Source: Bacteroidales bacterium
GTDB lineage: Bacteria; Bacteroidota; Bacteroidia; Bacteroidales; UBA3824
Direction: 5' to 3'
Assembly (NCBI GenBank): GCA_016287995.1
Contig: JAEEXW010000193.1
Location: 1 to 6,112 of the forward strand
DNA: 6,112 nt
How positions within the stretch are numbered: position 1 is the first letter of the stretch; each line of letters opens with the position of its first letter. This document shows, one piece after another, positions 1 to 6,112 of the stretch. A program made the translations under genes and the position numbers. The notes beneath the pieces were generated by a model. It was not told the DNA's origin and ran no database searches. It saw only the letters and a list, made by a program, of their open reading frames with translations.

Positions 1-834
1 CTCAGTTTCCGCGTTGGAAAATTCAAAACTCCCTACACCCACGCCTACCTCACCACTTTGGGCGAAACTCTTCTTCCCTGCGTGCCTACATCGCTGACAA
101 CCAACGTGATAATGCCTCACGTTTTGAACGCCGTAAACCCCTCAATCGGCACAGGTTTCGACCTTGGTGTAATGGCTCACGGACTTGTGGCAAACAACAA
201 ATTCAGTTACGAAGCCGGCATTTTCAACGGCACGGGCGCAAGCGTAAATTCCGCCACCAAGACCCTCAGCGACGACATCAAGGGACTTCCGTCGCTTCTC
301 TATGCAGGTAGAATTGCGGTAATGCCGTTTGGCTATATGCCTTCTACTCAGGGAAATCCCAACAACCTCAACGACCAAAAAATGATTATCGCACTCTCTG
401 CCAACACCAACATCGAGAGCGAGAGCGAAAGCACCAACGACAGCCGTTTTGGATTTGAATTTGCCTATATGAAAAACCGCCTCTACATTGCCGCCGAGGC
501 ATATATGATGCACATCGGATTCACCGACCGCCAAAAAATCGACGACACTTTCAACTATTGGGGCGGATACGCTCAGGTGGGATATTTTGTGGCTAATCAG
601 TGGCAAGTCTCTGCTCGTTACGACTTTATGGATCGCAACGCCACCTCCGAAGACGGCATTATCAATATGCCCGCTATTGGTTTCAATTATTTCATAAAAG
701 ACACCAACCTCAAACTCCAAGCAATGTATCAGTATATGGGACGCAAGGGCCACGACACACAACTCGACCGCGACAACGATGACCTCGGCCTCGCAACTCA
801 CTCTGTTACAGTAATGTTGCAATATGCATTTTAG
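1..834 (+). CDS. Porin, phosphate-selective porin O/P-like, 3' part (start outside window)
   Basis: The frame is open from base 1, so this is the C-terminal 277 residues of a longer protein; the TTG at 58 is an internal leucine codon, not a start. The product is probably an outer-membrane beta-barrel that lets small solutes, often anions, diffuse into the periplasm. Support: the visible part opens with RVGKFKTPY, resembling the GKFK-P segment of OprO/OprP-type porins; it then alternates short amphipathic strands (for example WQVSARYDFMDRN and LKLQAMYQYMGRKG) with polar loops, and it ends in QYAF with a terminal phenylalanine, the usual signal for barrel assembly by BamA. An acidic-polar loop rich in E, S and N (SESESTNDS) lies near visible residue 143. 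Codons often end in C and the region is visibly richer in G+C than the genes downstream, which fits high expression or a different history. Substrate cannot be told from this part. Family assignment is by resemblance, not by a search. Confidence 0.8.
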   Translation, partial: LSFRVGKFKTPYTHAYLTTLGETLLPCVPTSLTTNVIMPHVLNAVNPSIGTGFDLGVMAHGLVANNKFSYEAGIFNGTGASVNSATKTLSDDIKGLPSLLYAGRIAVMPFGYMPSTQGNPNNLNDQKMIIALSANTNIESESESTNDSRFGFEFAYMKNRLYIAAEAYMMHIGFTDRQKIDDTFNYWGGYAQVGYFVANQWQVSARYDFMDRNATSEDGIINMPAIGFNYFIKDTNLKLQAMYQYMGRKGHDTQLDRDNDDLGLATHSVTVMLQYAF

Positions 835-835
835 T

Positions 836-913
836 AATTGACAATTGACAATGGACAATTGACAATTACAGTCAGGAGTCCATTGTCAACTGTCAATTGT
901 CAATTATCAATTT
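836..913. repeat. Heptad-repeat imperfect palindrome between porin and cytochrome genes
   Basis: The left arm is a 7-bp tandem repeat, ATTGACA at 837-843 and 844-850, ATGGACA at 851-857, ATTGACA at 858-864, then ATTACAG. The right arm carries the complementary heptads TCCATTG, TCAACTG, TCAATTG, TCAATTA and TCAATTT from 879 to 913. Bases 836-855 can pair with 879-898 with a single A-C mismatch, enclosing a 23-base loop; slipped registers are also possible because the unit repeats. It fills almost the whole gap between two same-strand genes. Transcribed, it would form a long AU-rich hairpin that could stop or stabilise the 3' end of the porin mRNA, but there is no U-run after it. It may instead be a dispersed intergenic repeat of the kind found in many copies in a genome. 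Confidence 0.8.
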
Positions 914-919
914 AAAGAA

Positions 920-1645
920 ATGAAAAAGATATTATACATAATTTCATTGTTTTTGTTAGCCGCCTGCGACGACGGCGACATTGTTGAACATGTTGTTTAT
1001 CAGCAGGAGGGTATGAAAGTTGCCGTTGACGTTGATATTTCGGGGATTGATTCTTGGCCGGAGGGTTACGCTGTAACTCTTTCCGGCTTTGAAACCGCCA
1101 AAAACGACAAGGCGATTGCAGAATATTCTGAAATTTCAAAACAGATAATTTCAAACCTCAGAGGTAAAAAGCACATTACGTTGGGCGGAATTCCTCAAAG
1201 TGTCAACTATTTGGAAATTACGGTTATAAACCGCATACGTCAGCGGGAAATCACTCTTTGGCAAAAAGAATTGTCTTCGGAAAATAAAAATTCTCGTGAT
1301 ACATTGCGTTTTGATGCCGGACAAATCAACGCGGGATTGTTTAACTATATTCAGAAGGAATATTTCAATAATTCGTGCGCCAACTGTCACGGTTTGGGCG
1401 AAAGGGCTGCCGCAGGACTTTTTCTTTCCGAGGGCAAAAGTTTTGCTGCAATGGTTAACGCTAAATCTCGCAAACGTCCTGAAATTAACATAGTTACTCC
1501 CGGCGACACGGCAAAAAGTGCGTTGCATTTGGTTCTTCATGGTAATTTGCCAGAGGTTATGCACAACCACAAAGACAAACTCGCTGTTGAGCACGATAAG
1601 GATATAATTGATATGTGGATAATGAGCGGGGCAAAAGCAGAATAG
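920..1645 (+). CDS. Lipoprotein with a monoheme c-type cytochrome domain
   Basis: The 241-residue product starts with a lipoprotein signal: two lysines, a hydrophobic stretch, then LLAAC with the acylated cysteine at residue 16, so it should be exported and lipid-anchored. Residues about 20-140 form a domain I do not recognise, probably beta-rich. The C-terminal part, about 145-241, carries one heme c site, CANCH (C153, C156, H157). It continues like the planctomycete-type cytochrome c family: a GLFL segment, a TPGDTAKSAL segment at about 203-211, M214 as likely sixth heme ligand, and a closing helix DMWIMSGA. Role by inference: periplasm- or surface-facing electron carrier. It lies 85 bp after the porin and 38 bp before ccsBA, whose product could attach its heme. 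The ATG at 920 is chosen because the signal peptide begins directly there; the upstream sequence is A-rich without a strong Shine-Dalgarno. Redox partner and pathway are not shown. Confidence 0.85.
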   Translation: MKKILYIISLFLLAACDDGDIVEHVVYQQEGMKVAVDVDISGIDSWPEGYAVTLSGFETAKNDKAIAEYSEISKQIISNLRGKKHITLGGIPQSVNYLEITVINRIRQREITLWQKELSSENKNSRDTLRFDAGQINAGLFNYIQKEYFNNSCANCHGLGERAAAGLFLSEGKSFAAMVNAKSRKRPEINIVTPGDTAKSALHLVLHGNLPEVMHNHKDKLAVEHDKDIIDMWIMSGAKAE

Positions 1646-1661
1646 TTTTTTTTAAAATGAC

Positions 1662-1679
1662 AAATTATTGCTAATTTTG
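1662..1679 (+). promoter_or_regulatory. Candidate -7 box (TAATTTTG) just before ccsBA
   Basis: TAATTTTG at 1672-1679 matches the Bacteroidota -7 consensus TAnnTTTG exactly. The expected -33 TTTG is absent; at the right distance there is only a T-run (1646-1653). The box ends four bases before the ATG at 1684, so transcription from it would give an almost leaderless mRNA. Its first half is also the right arm of a small dyad, AAATTA (1662-1667) and TAATTT (1672-1677), which may be chance in such AT-rich DNA. Confidence 0.4.
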
Positions 1680-1683
1680 CACT

Positions 1684-3648
1684 ATGGTAATTGGTAATAA
1701 AATATTGAAATACATTATAATAACACTCTATTCAGCAATTCTTGTAGCAATGGCAGTGGCAACTTTTTTTGCGCAAGATATTGCTGATAAAAACGTGTAC
1801 ACCACGGTTTGGTTTTGTGGATTATGGGCGGTATTGACGGCAGTTTCGGCGGTGGTTTTTGTGAAAAAACTCGCTAAAAAACTGCCGGTGATATTGTTTC
1901 ATTTTTCACTTGTAATCATATTGTTAGGCGCATTGTCCACCAAAATTTCGAGCAAAGAAGGATACTTGCATTTGAGAAGCGGTGAGTCAGCGGATTTTTT
2001 TGTGCTGAAAGAGAATATGTTTAAAGAAAATCTCGGTTTTGAAATGCGTCTTGATAGTTTTCTGATAAAAAACTACGAGGGCACACAAATGCCGCAAGAT
2101 TATGTGAGTTTTATCAACGTTAACGGCGAAAATGCGCAAATTTCAATGAACAAAATCTATAAGAAAAACGGTTACAGATTTTATCAGACAAATTTTGATG
2201 AAGACGGCTTAGGTACTTTGCTTTCAGTTAATTACGACCCTGTTGGAACGCCGCTGACATATTTAGGATATATACTTTTTGCACTGTCGGGATTGTGGAT
2301 TTTTTTTACTAAAAGTGCAGAATTTCTTAAACTTTTGCAGCATCCGTTGCTAAAAAAAGGCGGACTATTTTTGGGGTTGATTTTTATTGGTTTTAATGCA
2401 AATTCGCAGGAGAGAAAACTGCCGACAATTAGTTATGACGAGGCCGACAAAGTGTCTGAAAAACAGATAGTTTACAACGGACGAATTGTTCCGTTCAACA
2501 CTATGGCGAGAGATTTTGTGCAAAAAATTTACGGTAAACCCTCTTACTATTCGCTGACGGCAGAGCAGGTTGTGTGCGGTTGGTTGTACCGTCCCGAAGT
2601 TTGGAAAGATGAAAAAATGATTTTAATCAAAGACAAAGCCCTTCAAAAGCAACTTGGCGTTGAAAAATTCGCTTCGTTTGCCGACTTTTTTGACGAAAAC
2701 GAAAATTACCGTCTCAACACTTTTGAACCTACAAAGGCTGTCCGCGAAACCGACGAAAAAATCGGTCTGATTCTCATGCTCACAAGTGGAAAACTATTTG
2801 AAGAAACTTCTGTAAAAATCTCAGAATCAAAGATTAAGGCTGAAATTATTTACAACAAAATCAACTTTGCTAAAATTCTTTTCATGATAAATCTCACCAT
2901 CGGATTTTTGGCTTTTGTGGTGATTGTTTTGTCAAAAAAACTGTCTGAAAAATTCTTTTCAGGACTAAGAATTGCGCTGTTGGTTTCACTTGTTTTTGAT
3001 GTTTGCGGATATATTTTGAGGTGGTATATTTCGGGGCGCGTTCCGATGGGCAATGGTTACGAAACAATGCTCTTTATGTCGTTGATTATTATGCTTTTGG
3101 CGTTGGGTTTCGGGAAAAAAATAAAAATCTTGACGCCGTTTGGTTTTCTGATTTCCGGTTTTACGCTTTTGGTGGCATGGCTTGGACAAAGAAATCCGCA
3201 AATTACGCCGCTTATGCCGGTTTTAAATTCGCCGATTCTTAGTGCCCATGTTTCAACGATTATGATTGCGTATAGTTTGCTTAGTTTTACGTTTTTCAGC
3301 GGTATTTTTTCTTTGCTGATAAATGATAGCGAAAAAACAAGTCAACTTGCAGTTTTGAGCCGTATAATGCTCTATCCTGCTGAAATTTTGCTCGGTATCG
3401 GTATTTTCTTGGGCGCGGTTTGGGCAAATATTTCGTGGGGACGGTATTGGAGTTGGGACCCGAAAGAAACTTGGGCTTTGATAACTTTTATGGTATACGC
3501 CATGCCGTTTCATTCAAAAAGTCTGACAATTTTCAGCGATGACAAAAAACTGCATAAATACTTGATTTTTGCGTTTTTAACAGTCTTAATGACATATTTC
3601 GGAGTGAATTATTTTTTAGGCGGAATGCATAGTTATGCAAATAGTTAA
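1684..3648 (+). CDS. ccsBA: Cytochrome c biogenesis protein CcsBA (ResB-ResC fusion, System II)
   Basis: This 654-residue polytopic inner-membrane protein should carry heme outward and join it to the cysteines of CxxCH motifs in exported cytochromes (System II). The N-terminal ResB-like part has hydrophobic segments near 8-30, 41-60, 68-87 and 190-208 with a soluble region at about 90-188. A further hydrophobic segment at about 226-240 is followed by a soluble region to about 390. The C-terminal CcsA part has segments near 396-416, 427-447, 459-477, 482-500, 518-545, 565-583, 595-610 and 626-645. The hallmark WWD motif WGRYWSWDPKETW is at 585-597. Candidate heme-ligand histidines match the known four of CcsBA: H73 and H610 in membrane segments, H522 and H649 outside (FLGGMHSYA at the C-terminus). 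It is shorter than the well-studied Helicobacter fusion, mainly in the soluble part of ResB. The gene follows the cytochrome lipoprotein, a likely client, and is followed after 12 bp by the RidA-like gene. Confidence 0.93.
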   Translation: MVIGNKILKYIIITLYSAILVAMAVATFFAQDIADKNVYTTVWFCGLWAVLTAVSAVVFVKKLAKKLPVILFHFSLVIILLGALSTKISSKEGYLHLRSGESADFFVLKENMFKENLGFEMRLDSFLIKNYEGTQMPQDYVSFINVNGENAQISMNKIYKKNGYRFYQTNFDEDGLGTLLSVNYDPVGTPLTYLGYILFALSGLWIFFTKSAEFLKLLQHPLLKKGGLFLGLIFIGFNANSQERKLPTISYDEADKVSEKQIVYNGRIVPFNTMARDFVQKIYGKPSYYSLTAEQVVCGWLYRPEVWKDEKMILIKDKALQKQLGVEKFASFADFFDENENYRLNTFEPTKAVRETDEKIGLILMLTSGKLFEETSVKISESKIKAEIIYNKINFAKILFMINLTIGFLAFVVIVLSKKLSEKFFSGLRIALLVSLVFDVCGYILRWYISGRVPMGNGYETMLFMSLIIMLLALGFGKKIKILTPFGFLISGFTLLVAWLGQRNPQITPLMPVLNSPILSAHVSTIMIAYSLLSFTFFSGIFSLLINDSEKTSQLAVLSRIMLYPAEILLGIGIFLGAVWANISWGRYWSWDPKETWALITFMVYAMPFHSKSLTIFSDDKKLHKYLIFAFLTVLMTYFGVNYFLGGMHSYANS

Positions 3649-3660
3649 AAAAAAAGGATT

Positions 3661-4797
3661 ATGAAAAAATTTGATATACAATTTAAAGATTTAGGTGCTA
3701 ATATCGAGGTTTCAGAATTTGCACCGCAAGACAAAGTGGCTGAATACCACGCAATTATACATATAGAACCGAGAGGTGAAATTTTTCCCGGACAATATTC
3801 AAGAATTTGCAAGGCTGAGGAGTTATTCTTGCAACGTCCTGAAATTTTAGGGGCAGAAATCGTTTTTAAACGTTATTTTTTGAGCGATAGCACCAATCAA
3901 AAGCCGTTGATAAAAGATTCTGACTTGCCTCAGGTGTCGCTGATTCAGCAGCCTCCTTTGGACGGTAGCAAAGTTGCTGTTTGGCTTTATCTTGCTAAGG
4001 GAATGAAAATCAGCACACAGCACAACTGCCTTACCGCCTCTCACAACGGCTACACTCACATTTATAAAATGGGTATGCAGAGTACTGAGGGCGACAGCGC
4101 GGCTCAGACTGAAAAACTTCTTACCTGTTACGAAGAGGCTTTGTCGAAATTTAGTGCTACTCTGGCCGACAATTGTATACGCACATGGTTTTTTGTCCGC
4201 GATGTTGACACGCAATACGCCGGCATGGTGAAAGCCCGCCGTGAAAATTTTATAAATCAGGGTCTTACCGAGAAAACGCATTATATTGCTTCAACAGGTA
4301 TCGGAGGGCTTCCCGCAGAAACTAAGGCTCTTGTTCAACTTGGCACATACGCTCTTTCAGGACACAAAACTGAGCAGGTAAAATATCTCTATGCGCCTGA
4401 GAATCTAAATCCTACATACGAATACGGCGTAACATTTGAGCGGGGTACTTGCGTAGAATTTGGTGATAGAGCCGAGATTTACATTTCTGGTACAGCAAGT
4501 ATCGACAACAAAGGAAACGTACTTTATATCGGCGACATTATCAAGCAAACTTATCGCATGATTGAAAACGTCAACGCGCTTTTAACAGAGGCTGAAAGCG
4601 GCTTTAACGATGTTGCGCAAATTGTTATTTATCTTCGTGATATTGCGGATTATCAAATAGTTAAGGATATTTTTGACAAGCGTTTTCCTGATATTCCGCG
4701 TATTATTACTCTTGCGCCTGTTTGTCGTCCGACGTGGCTTATTGAGATGGAGTGTGTGGCTGTGGCTGAGAGAAAGAAAAATTTTTTGCCGTTTTGA
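3661..4797 (+). CDS. Tandem RidA (YjgF)/chorismatase-like protein
   Basis: The 378-residue protein has no signal peptide and should be cytoplasmic. It seems to hold two RidA-fold halves after a variable N-terminus: one around 100-190 and a clearer one around 240-368. The second half shows EYGVTFERGT (254-263), ISGTASI (275-281), a GD..KQT.....NV..LL helix (291-308) and the closing CRPTWLIEMECVAVAE (355-370), where R356 and E362/E364 sit where RidA-fold enzymes bind and process carboxylated ligands. The linker has ASTGIGGLPAE (210-220). This combination recalls the chorismatase family (FkbO/Hyg5/XanB2), which hydrolyses chorismate, more than single-domain RidA imine deaminases of about 130 residues. 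I cannot confirm the catalytic set, so the substrate is open. The ATG at 3661 lies 12 bp after ccsBA; AAGGA at 3654-3658 is too close to be a good Shine-Dalgarno. No separate promoter is seen, so cotranscription with ccsBA is likely. Confidence 0.75.
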   Translation: MKKFDIQFKDLGANIEVSEFAPQDKVAEYHAIIHIEPRGEIFPGQYSRICKAEELFLQRPEILGAEIVFKRYFLSDSTNQKPLIKDSDLPQVSLIQQPPLDGSKVAVWLYLAKGMKISTQHNCLTASHNGYTHIYKMGMQSTEGDSAAQTEKLLTCYEEALSKFSATLADNCIRTWFFVRDVDTQYAGMVKARRENFINQGLTEKTHYIASTGIGGLPAETKALVQLGTYALSGHKTEQVKYLYAPENLNPTYEYGVTFERGTCVEFGDRAEIYISGTASIDNKGNVLYIGDIIKQTYRMIENVNALLTEAESGFNDVAQIVIYLRDIADYQIVKDIFDKRFPDIPRIITLAPVCRPTWLIEMECVAVAERKKNFLPF

Positions 4798-4816
4798 TGA
4801 AAAAAATTTATCTTTG
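4785..4816 (+). promoter_or_regulatory. Bacteroidota-type promoter for the acyltransferase gene
   Basis: TTTG at 4785-4788 is followed after 20 bp by TATCTTTG at 4809-4816, an exact fit to the Bacteroidota housekeeping promoter (TTTG, 19-21 bp, TAnnTTTG). The -33 box lies within the last codons of the RidA-like gene. Transcription would begin at about 4820-4824, giving a leader of roughly 10-14 bases before the ATG at 4834. This would let the acyltransferase gene be transcribed independently of the genes upstream. Confidence 0.65.
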
Positions 4817-4833
4817 CGGAAAAAAATTACGAG

Positions 4834-5736
4834 ATGGTAACGAAATTATCGCAATTATTACCTTTGGCACAAGATGCGGGCGAAAAAAAATTGTCAGTGG
4901 CTTGTCCTTATGATTCTCATACGTTGCGTGCTGTCGAAAAGGCACGCAGCGAATCTCTTATTGAAGTCGCCTTGATTGGTCAGAGGTCAAAAATTGAAAG
5001 AAACGCATTTCAATGCGGCATTTCTTTGGACAATTACGAAATTATAGACTCCCTTGATGATGACAATGCTTTGGAGGCTGCGGTAAGAAAAGTGTCTTCC
5101 GGCAGAGCCGATATTTTGATGAAGGGGCTTATAAGTTCGGAGCGTTATCTAAAAGCCGTATTACACAGAAATTCAGGACTTTTGACACTTGACAGCACAA
5201 TAAGCCACATCGGAATTATCGAAAATAAAAATCTTGACCGGCTTTTGATTTTTGGTGATGCAGCGGTTTTGCCTGAGCCTGATTTTAAGCAGAAACTCAG
5301 GATTCTTAACTCTCTTGTTAAGATGGCAGAAAGATTATATATTGACAATCCGAAAGTTGCTTTGATTGCGGCTACGGAACTTGTGTCTATGGCTATAAAA
5401 GCGGGACATGATGCGGCTATAATTTCTAAAATGAGTGAGCGGGGACAACTTGGCTGCATTGTTGACGGACCTCTCGGATTGGACGTTGCTATCAACAAGG
5501 AAGCCGCTGAAATTAAAGAGGTTAGGAGCGTTATCCAAGGAGATGCCGATTGTTTGATTTTCCCGAATATCGAAGCCGGAAATGCCTTTTATAAGGCTAA
5601 CACCAAAATCGCAAATTCTAACGTTGCATCAATTCTTGCAGGTGTAAAATGTCCTGTAATATTGACTTCGCGTGCTGACAGCATAGAGTCTAAATATTAT
5701 TCGATACTTTTGGCTTTGGCTACGGGGGTTATTTGA
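4834..5736 (+). CDS. ptb: Phosphate butyryltransferase/acetyltransferase-family enzyme
   Basis: The 300-residue length is that of phosphate butyryltransferase (acyl-CoA + phosphate = acyl-phosphate + CoA), a cytoplasmic enzyme that with a kinase yields ATP and a short-chain fatty acid. Family signs in order: a Rossmann-like start with SVACPYDSHTLRAV (21-34) and EVALIGQ (44-50), ILMKGLISSERYLKAVL (94-110), a LDSTISHIGIIE segment (119-130) before LLIFGDAAVLPEPD (137-150), PKVALIAATE (173-182), CIVDGPLGLDVAINKEAAE (208-226), and DCLIFPNIEAGNAFYK (239-254). The loop after IAATE reads LVSMAIKAGHDAA, whereas many relatives have a VNPKMPAT-like stretch; this may alter substrate or activity. Phosphotransacetylase-like activity or branched acyl-CoA use cannot be excluded. 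No butyrate kinase gene lies on either side within the window. It has its own promoter match upstream and is followed after 9 bp by a small exported protein gene. Confidence 0.85.
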   Translation: MVTKLSQLLPLAQDAGEKKLSVACPYDSHTLRAVEKARSESLIEVALIGQRSKIERNAFQCGISLDNYEIIDSLDDDNALEAAVRKVSSGRADILMKGLISSERYLKAVLHRNSGLLTLDSTISHIGIIENKNLDRLLIFGDAAVLPEPDFKQKLRILNSLVKMAERLYIDNPKVALIAATELVSMAIKAGHDAAIISKMSERGQLGCIVDGPLGLDVAINKEAAEIKEVRSVIQGDADCLIFPNIEAGNAFYKANTKIANSNVASILAGVKCPVILTSRADSIESKYYSILLALATGVI

Positions 5737-5745
5737 TTTTCTAAA

Positions 5746-6112
5746 ATGAGGAATCTTGTTTTTTTGGCAGTATTTTTTTTGACCCCTTCATGTGCCGTAA
5801 AAAAAATTTCCGGCATCTATCACAGCGAAAATTGTGATGGTTATGCCACTAATTGTTTTATTTATAATTTTCATTCTGACGGCACTTTTACTTATTGGTA
5901 TTCCTCTGAAATGGCGGGTGAGGTTACTCTTTACGGAAGTTATTATTTGATAGGTGATTCCGTAAAATTGACCCCCGAAAAATATATTTTTCATGATTCT
6001 TCGTCCGTTGAATATTTTCCGCAAAAGGTAAAAAACAAAATTAACATTAAAATTTCGCTTATTCCGGGTTATTTGAAAAACAAGCCTGATACAATGCACG
6101 TTCCGTGGCTTA
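5746..6112 (+). CDS. Hypothetical exported protein, probable lipoprotein, 5' part (end outside window)
   Basis: An open frame begins at ATG 5746, 9 bp after the acyltransferase stop, and runs off the window after 122 codons. The first 16 residues, MRNLVFLAVFFLTPSC, look like a short signal peptide ending in a possible lipobox cysteine at residue 16; TPSC is not a classical lipobox, so plain secretion is also possible. The mature part has GIYHSENCDGY, FHSDGTFTYWY and GSYYLIGDSVKLTPEKY, an alternation of short beta strands with the GxY...DGTF...GxY...DSVxLTP layout common in small lipocalin-like or NlpE-like envelope proteins of Bacteroidota. C30 and C37 of the precursor could form a disulfide. 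No specific function is recognised. The tight spacing suggests cotranscription with the acyltransferase gene. Confidence 0.7.
   Translation, partial: MRNLVFLAVFFLTPSCAVKKISGIYHSENCDGYATNCFIYNFHSDGTFTYWYSSEMAGEVTLYGSYYLIGDSVKLTPEKYIFHDSSSVEYFPQKVKNKINIKISLIPGYLKNKPDTMHVPWL

Noticed and set aside
58..60. TTG as start codon of the porin
   Set aside because: The same frame is open to base 1 and already encodes the porin-like RVGKFKTPY segment.
142..858. Long open frame on the minus strand, 238 codons
   Set aside because: It lies opposite the porin, whose strands and terminal phenylalanine are convincing; the minus product shows no recognisable domain and starts inside the palindromic repeat.
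836..898. Classical rho-independent terminator for the porin
   Set aside because: The stem is long and AU-rich and is followed by TCAATT and an A-rich stretch, not a U-run; a terminating role is possible but not of the classical type.
836..913. CRISPR array
   Set aside because: Units are only 7 bp with no spacers and the two halves are inverted, so this is a heptad palindrome.
1151..1594. Minus-strand open frame opposite the cytochrome gene
   Set aside because: The + strand carries a lipobox and a CxxCH site; the minus product has no recognisable features.
1646..1653. Run of eight T after the cytochrome stop codon as terminator tail
   Set aside because: No convincing GC-rich stem lies directly before it.
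3847..4281. Minus-strand open frame of 144 codons opposite the RidA-like gene
   Set aside because: It is a shadow of the + strand gene, which has clear family motifs.
5788..6099. Minus-strand open frame near the window end
   Set aside because: The + strand frame from 5746 starts right after the acyltransferase gene, has a signal peptide and stays open to the end of the window; the minus frame has no supporting feature.

Overview
The window looks like chromosomal DNA from a member of the Bacteroidota, most likely Bacteroidales-like; genus cannot be read from the sequence. Reasons: an OprO/OprP-type outer-membrane porin, short lipoprotein signals, a fused CcsBA cytochrome c synthase, AT-rich gene starts with poor Shine-Dalgarno sequences, and two elements matching the Bacteroidota -7 box TAnnTTTG, one with a well-spaced TTTG -33 box. 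All six recognised genes lie on the + strand with short gaps. No RNA gene, transposase, CRISPR array or phage gene was seen.

Layout. 1-834 is the 3' part of a porin gene whose start lies before the window. 835-919 is a small intergenic element of 7-bp repeats arranged as an imperfect palindrome. 920-1645 encodes a lipoprotein with one c-type heme site and a C-terminal domain resembling the planctomycete-type cytochrome c family. 1684-3648 encodes a compact CcsBA (ResB-ResC fusion) with the WWD heme-handling motif and four candidate heme-ligand histidines. 3661-4797 encodes a two-domain RidA/chorismatase-like protein. 4834-5736 encodes a phosphate butyryltransferase-type acyltransferase, preceded by the best promoter match in the window. 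5746-6112 is the 5' part of a small exported protein, probably a lipoprotein, cut by the window end.

How the genes may work together. The cytochrome lipoprotein and CcsBA form a plausible pair: CcsBA attaches heme to CxxCH proteins outside the inner membrane, and the adjacent lipoprotein is an obvious client. The porin upstream could belong to the same envelope or respiratory locus, but the palindrome and a clear change in base composition separate it. The RidA-like protein and the acyltransferase are cytoplasmic metabolic enzymes; their link to the cytochrome genes is unproven and may be only adjacency. I see no strong evidence for a wholly new system. The points most worth following are the heptad palindrome, the lipoprotein cytochrome with its unrecognised N-terminal domain, the chorismatase-like tandem protein of unknown substrate, and the acyltransferase with a divergent loop and no butyrate kinase gene next to it.
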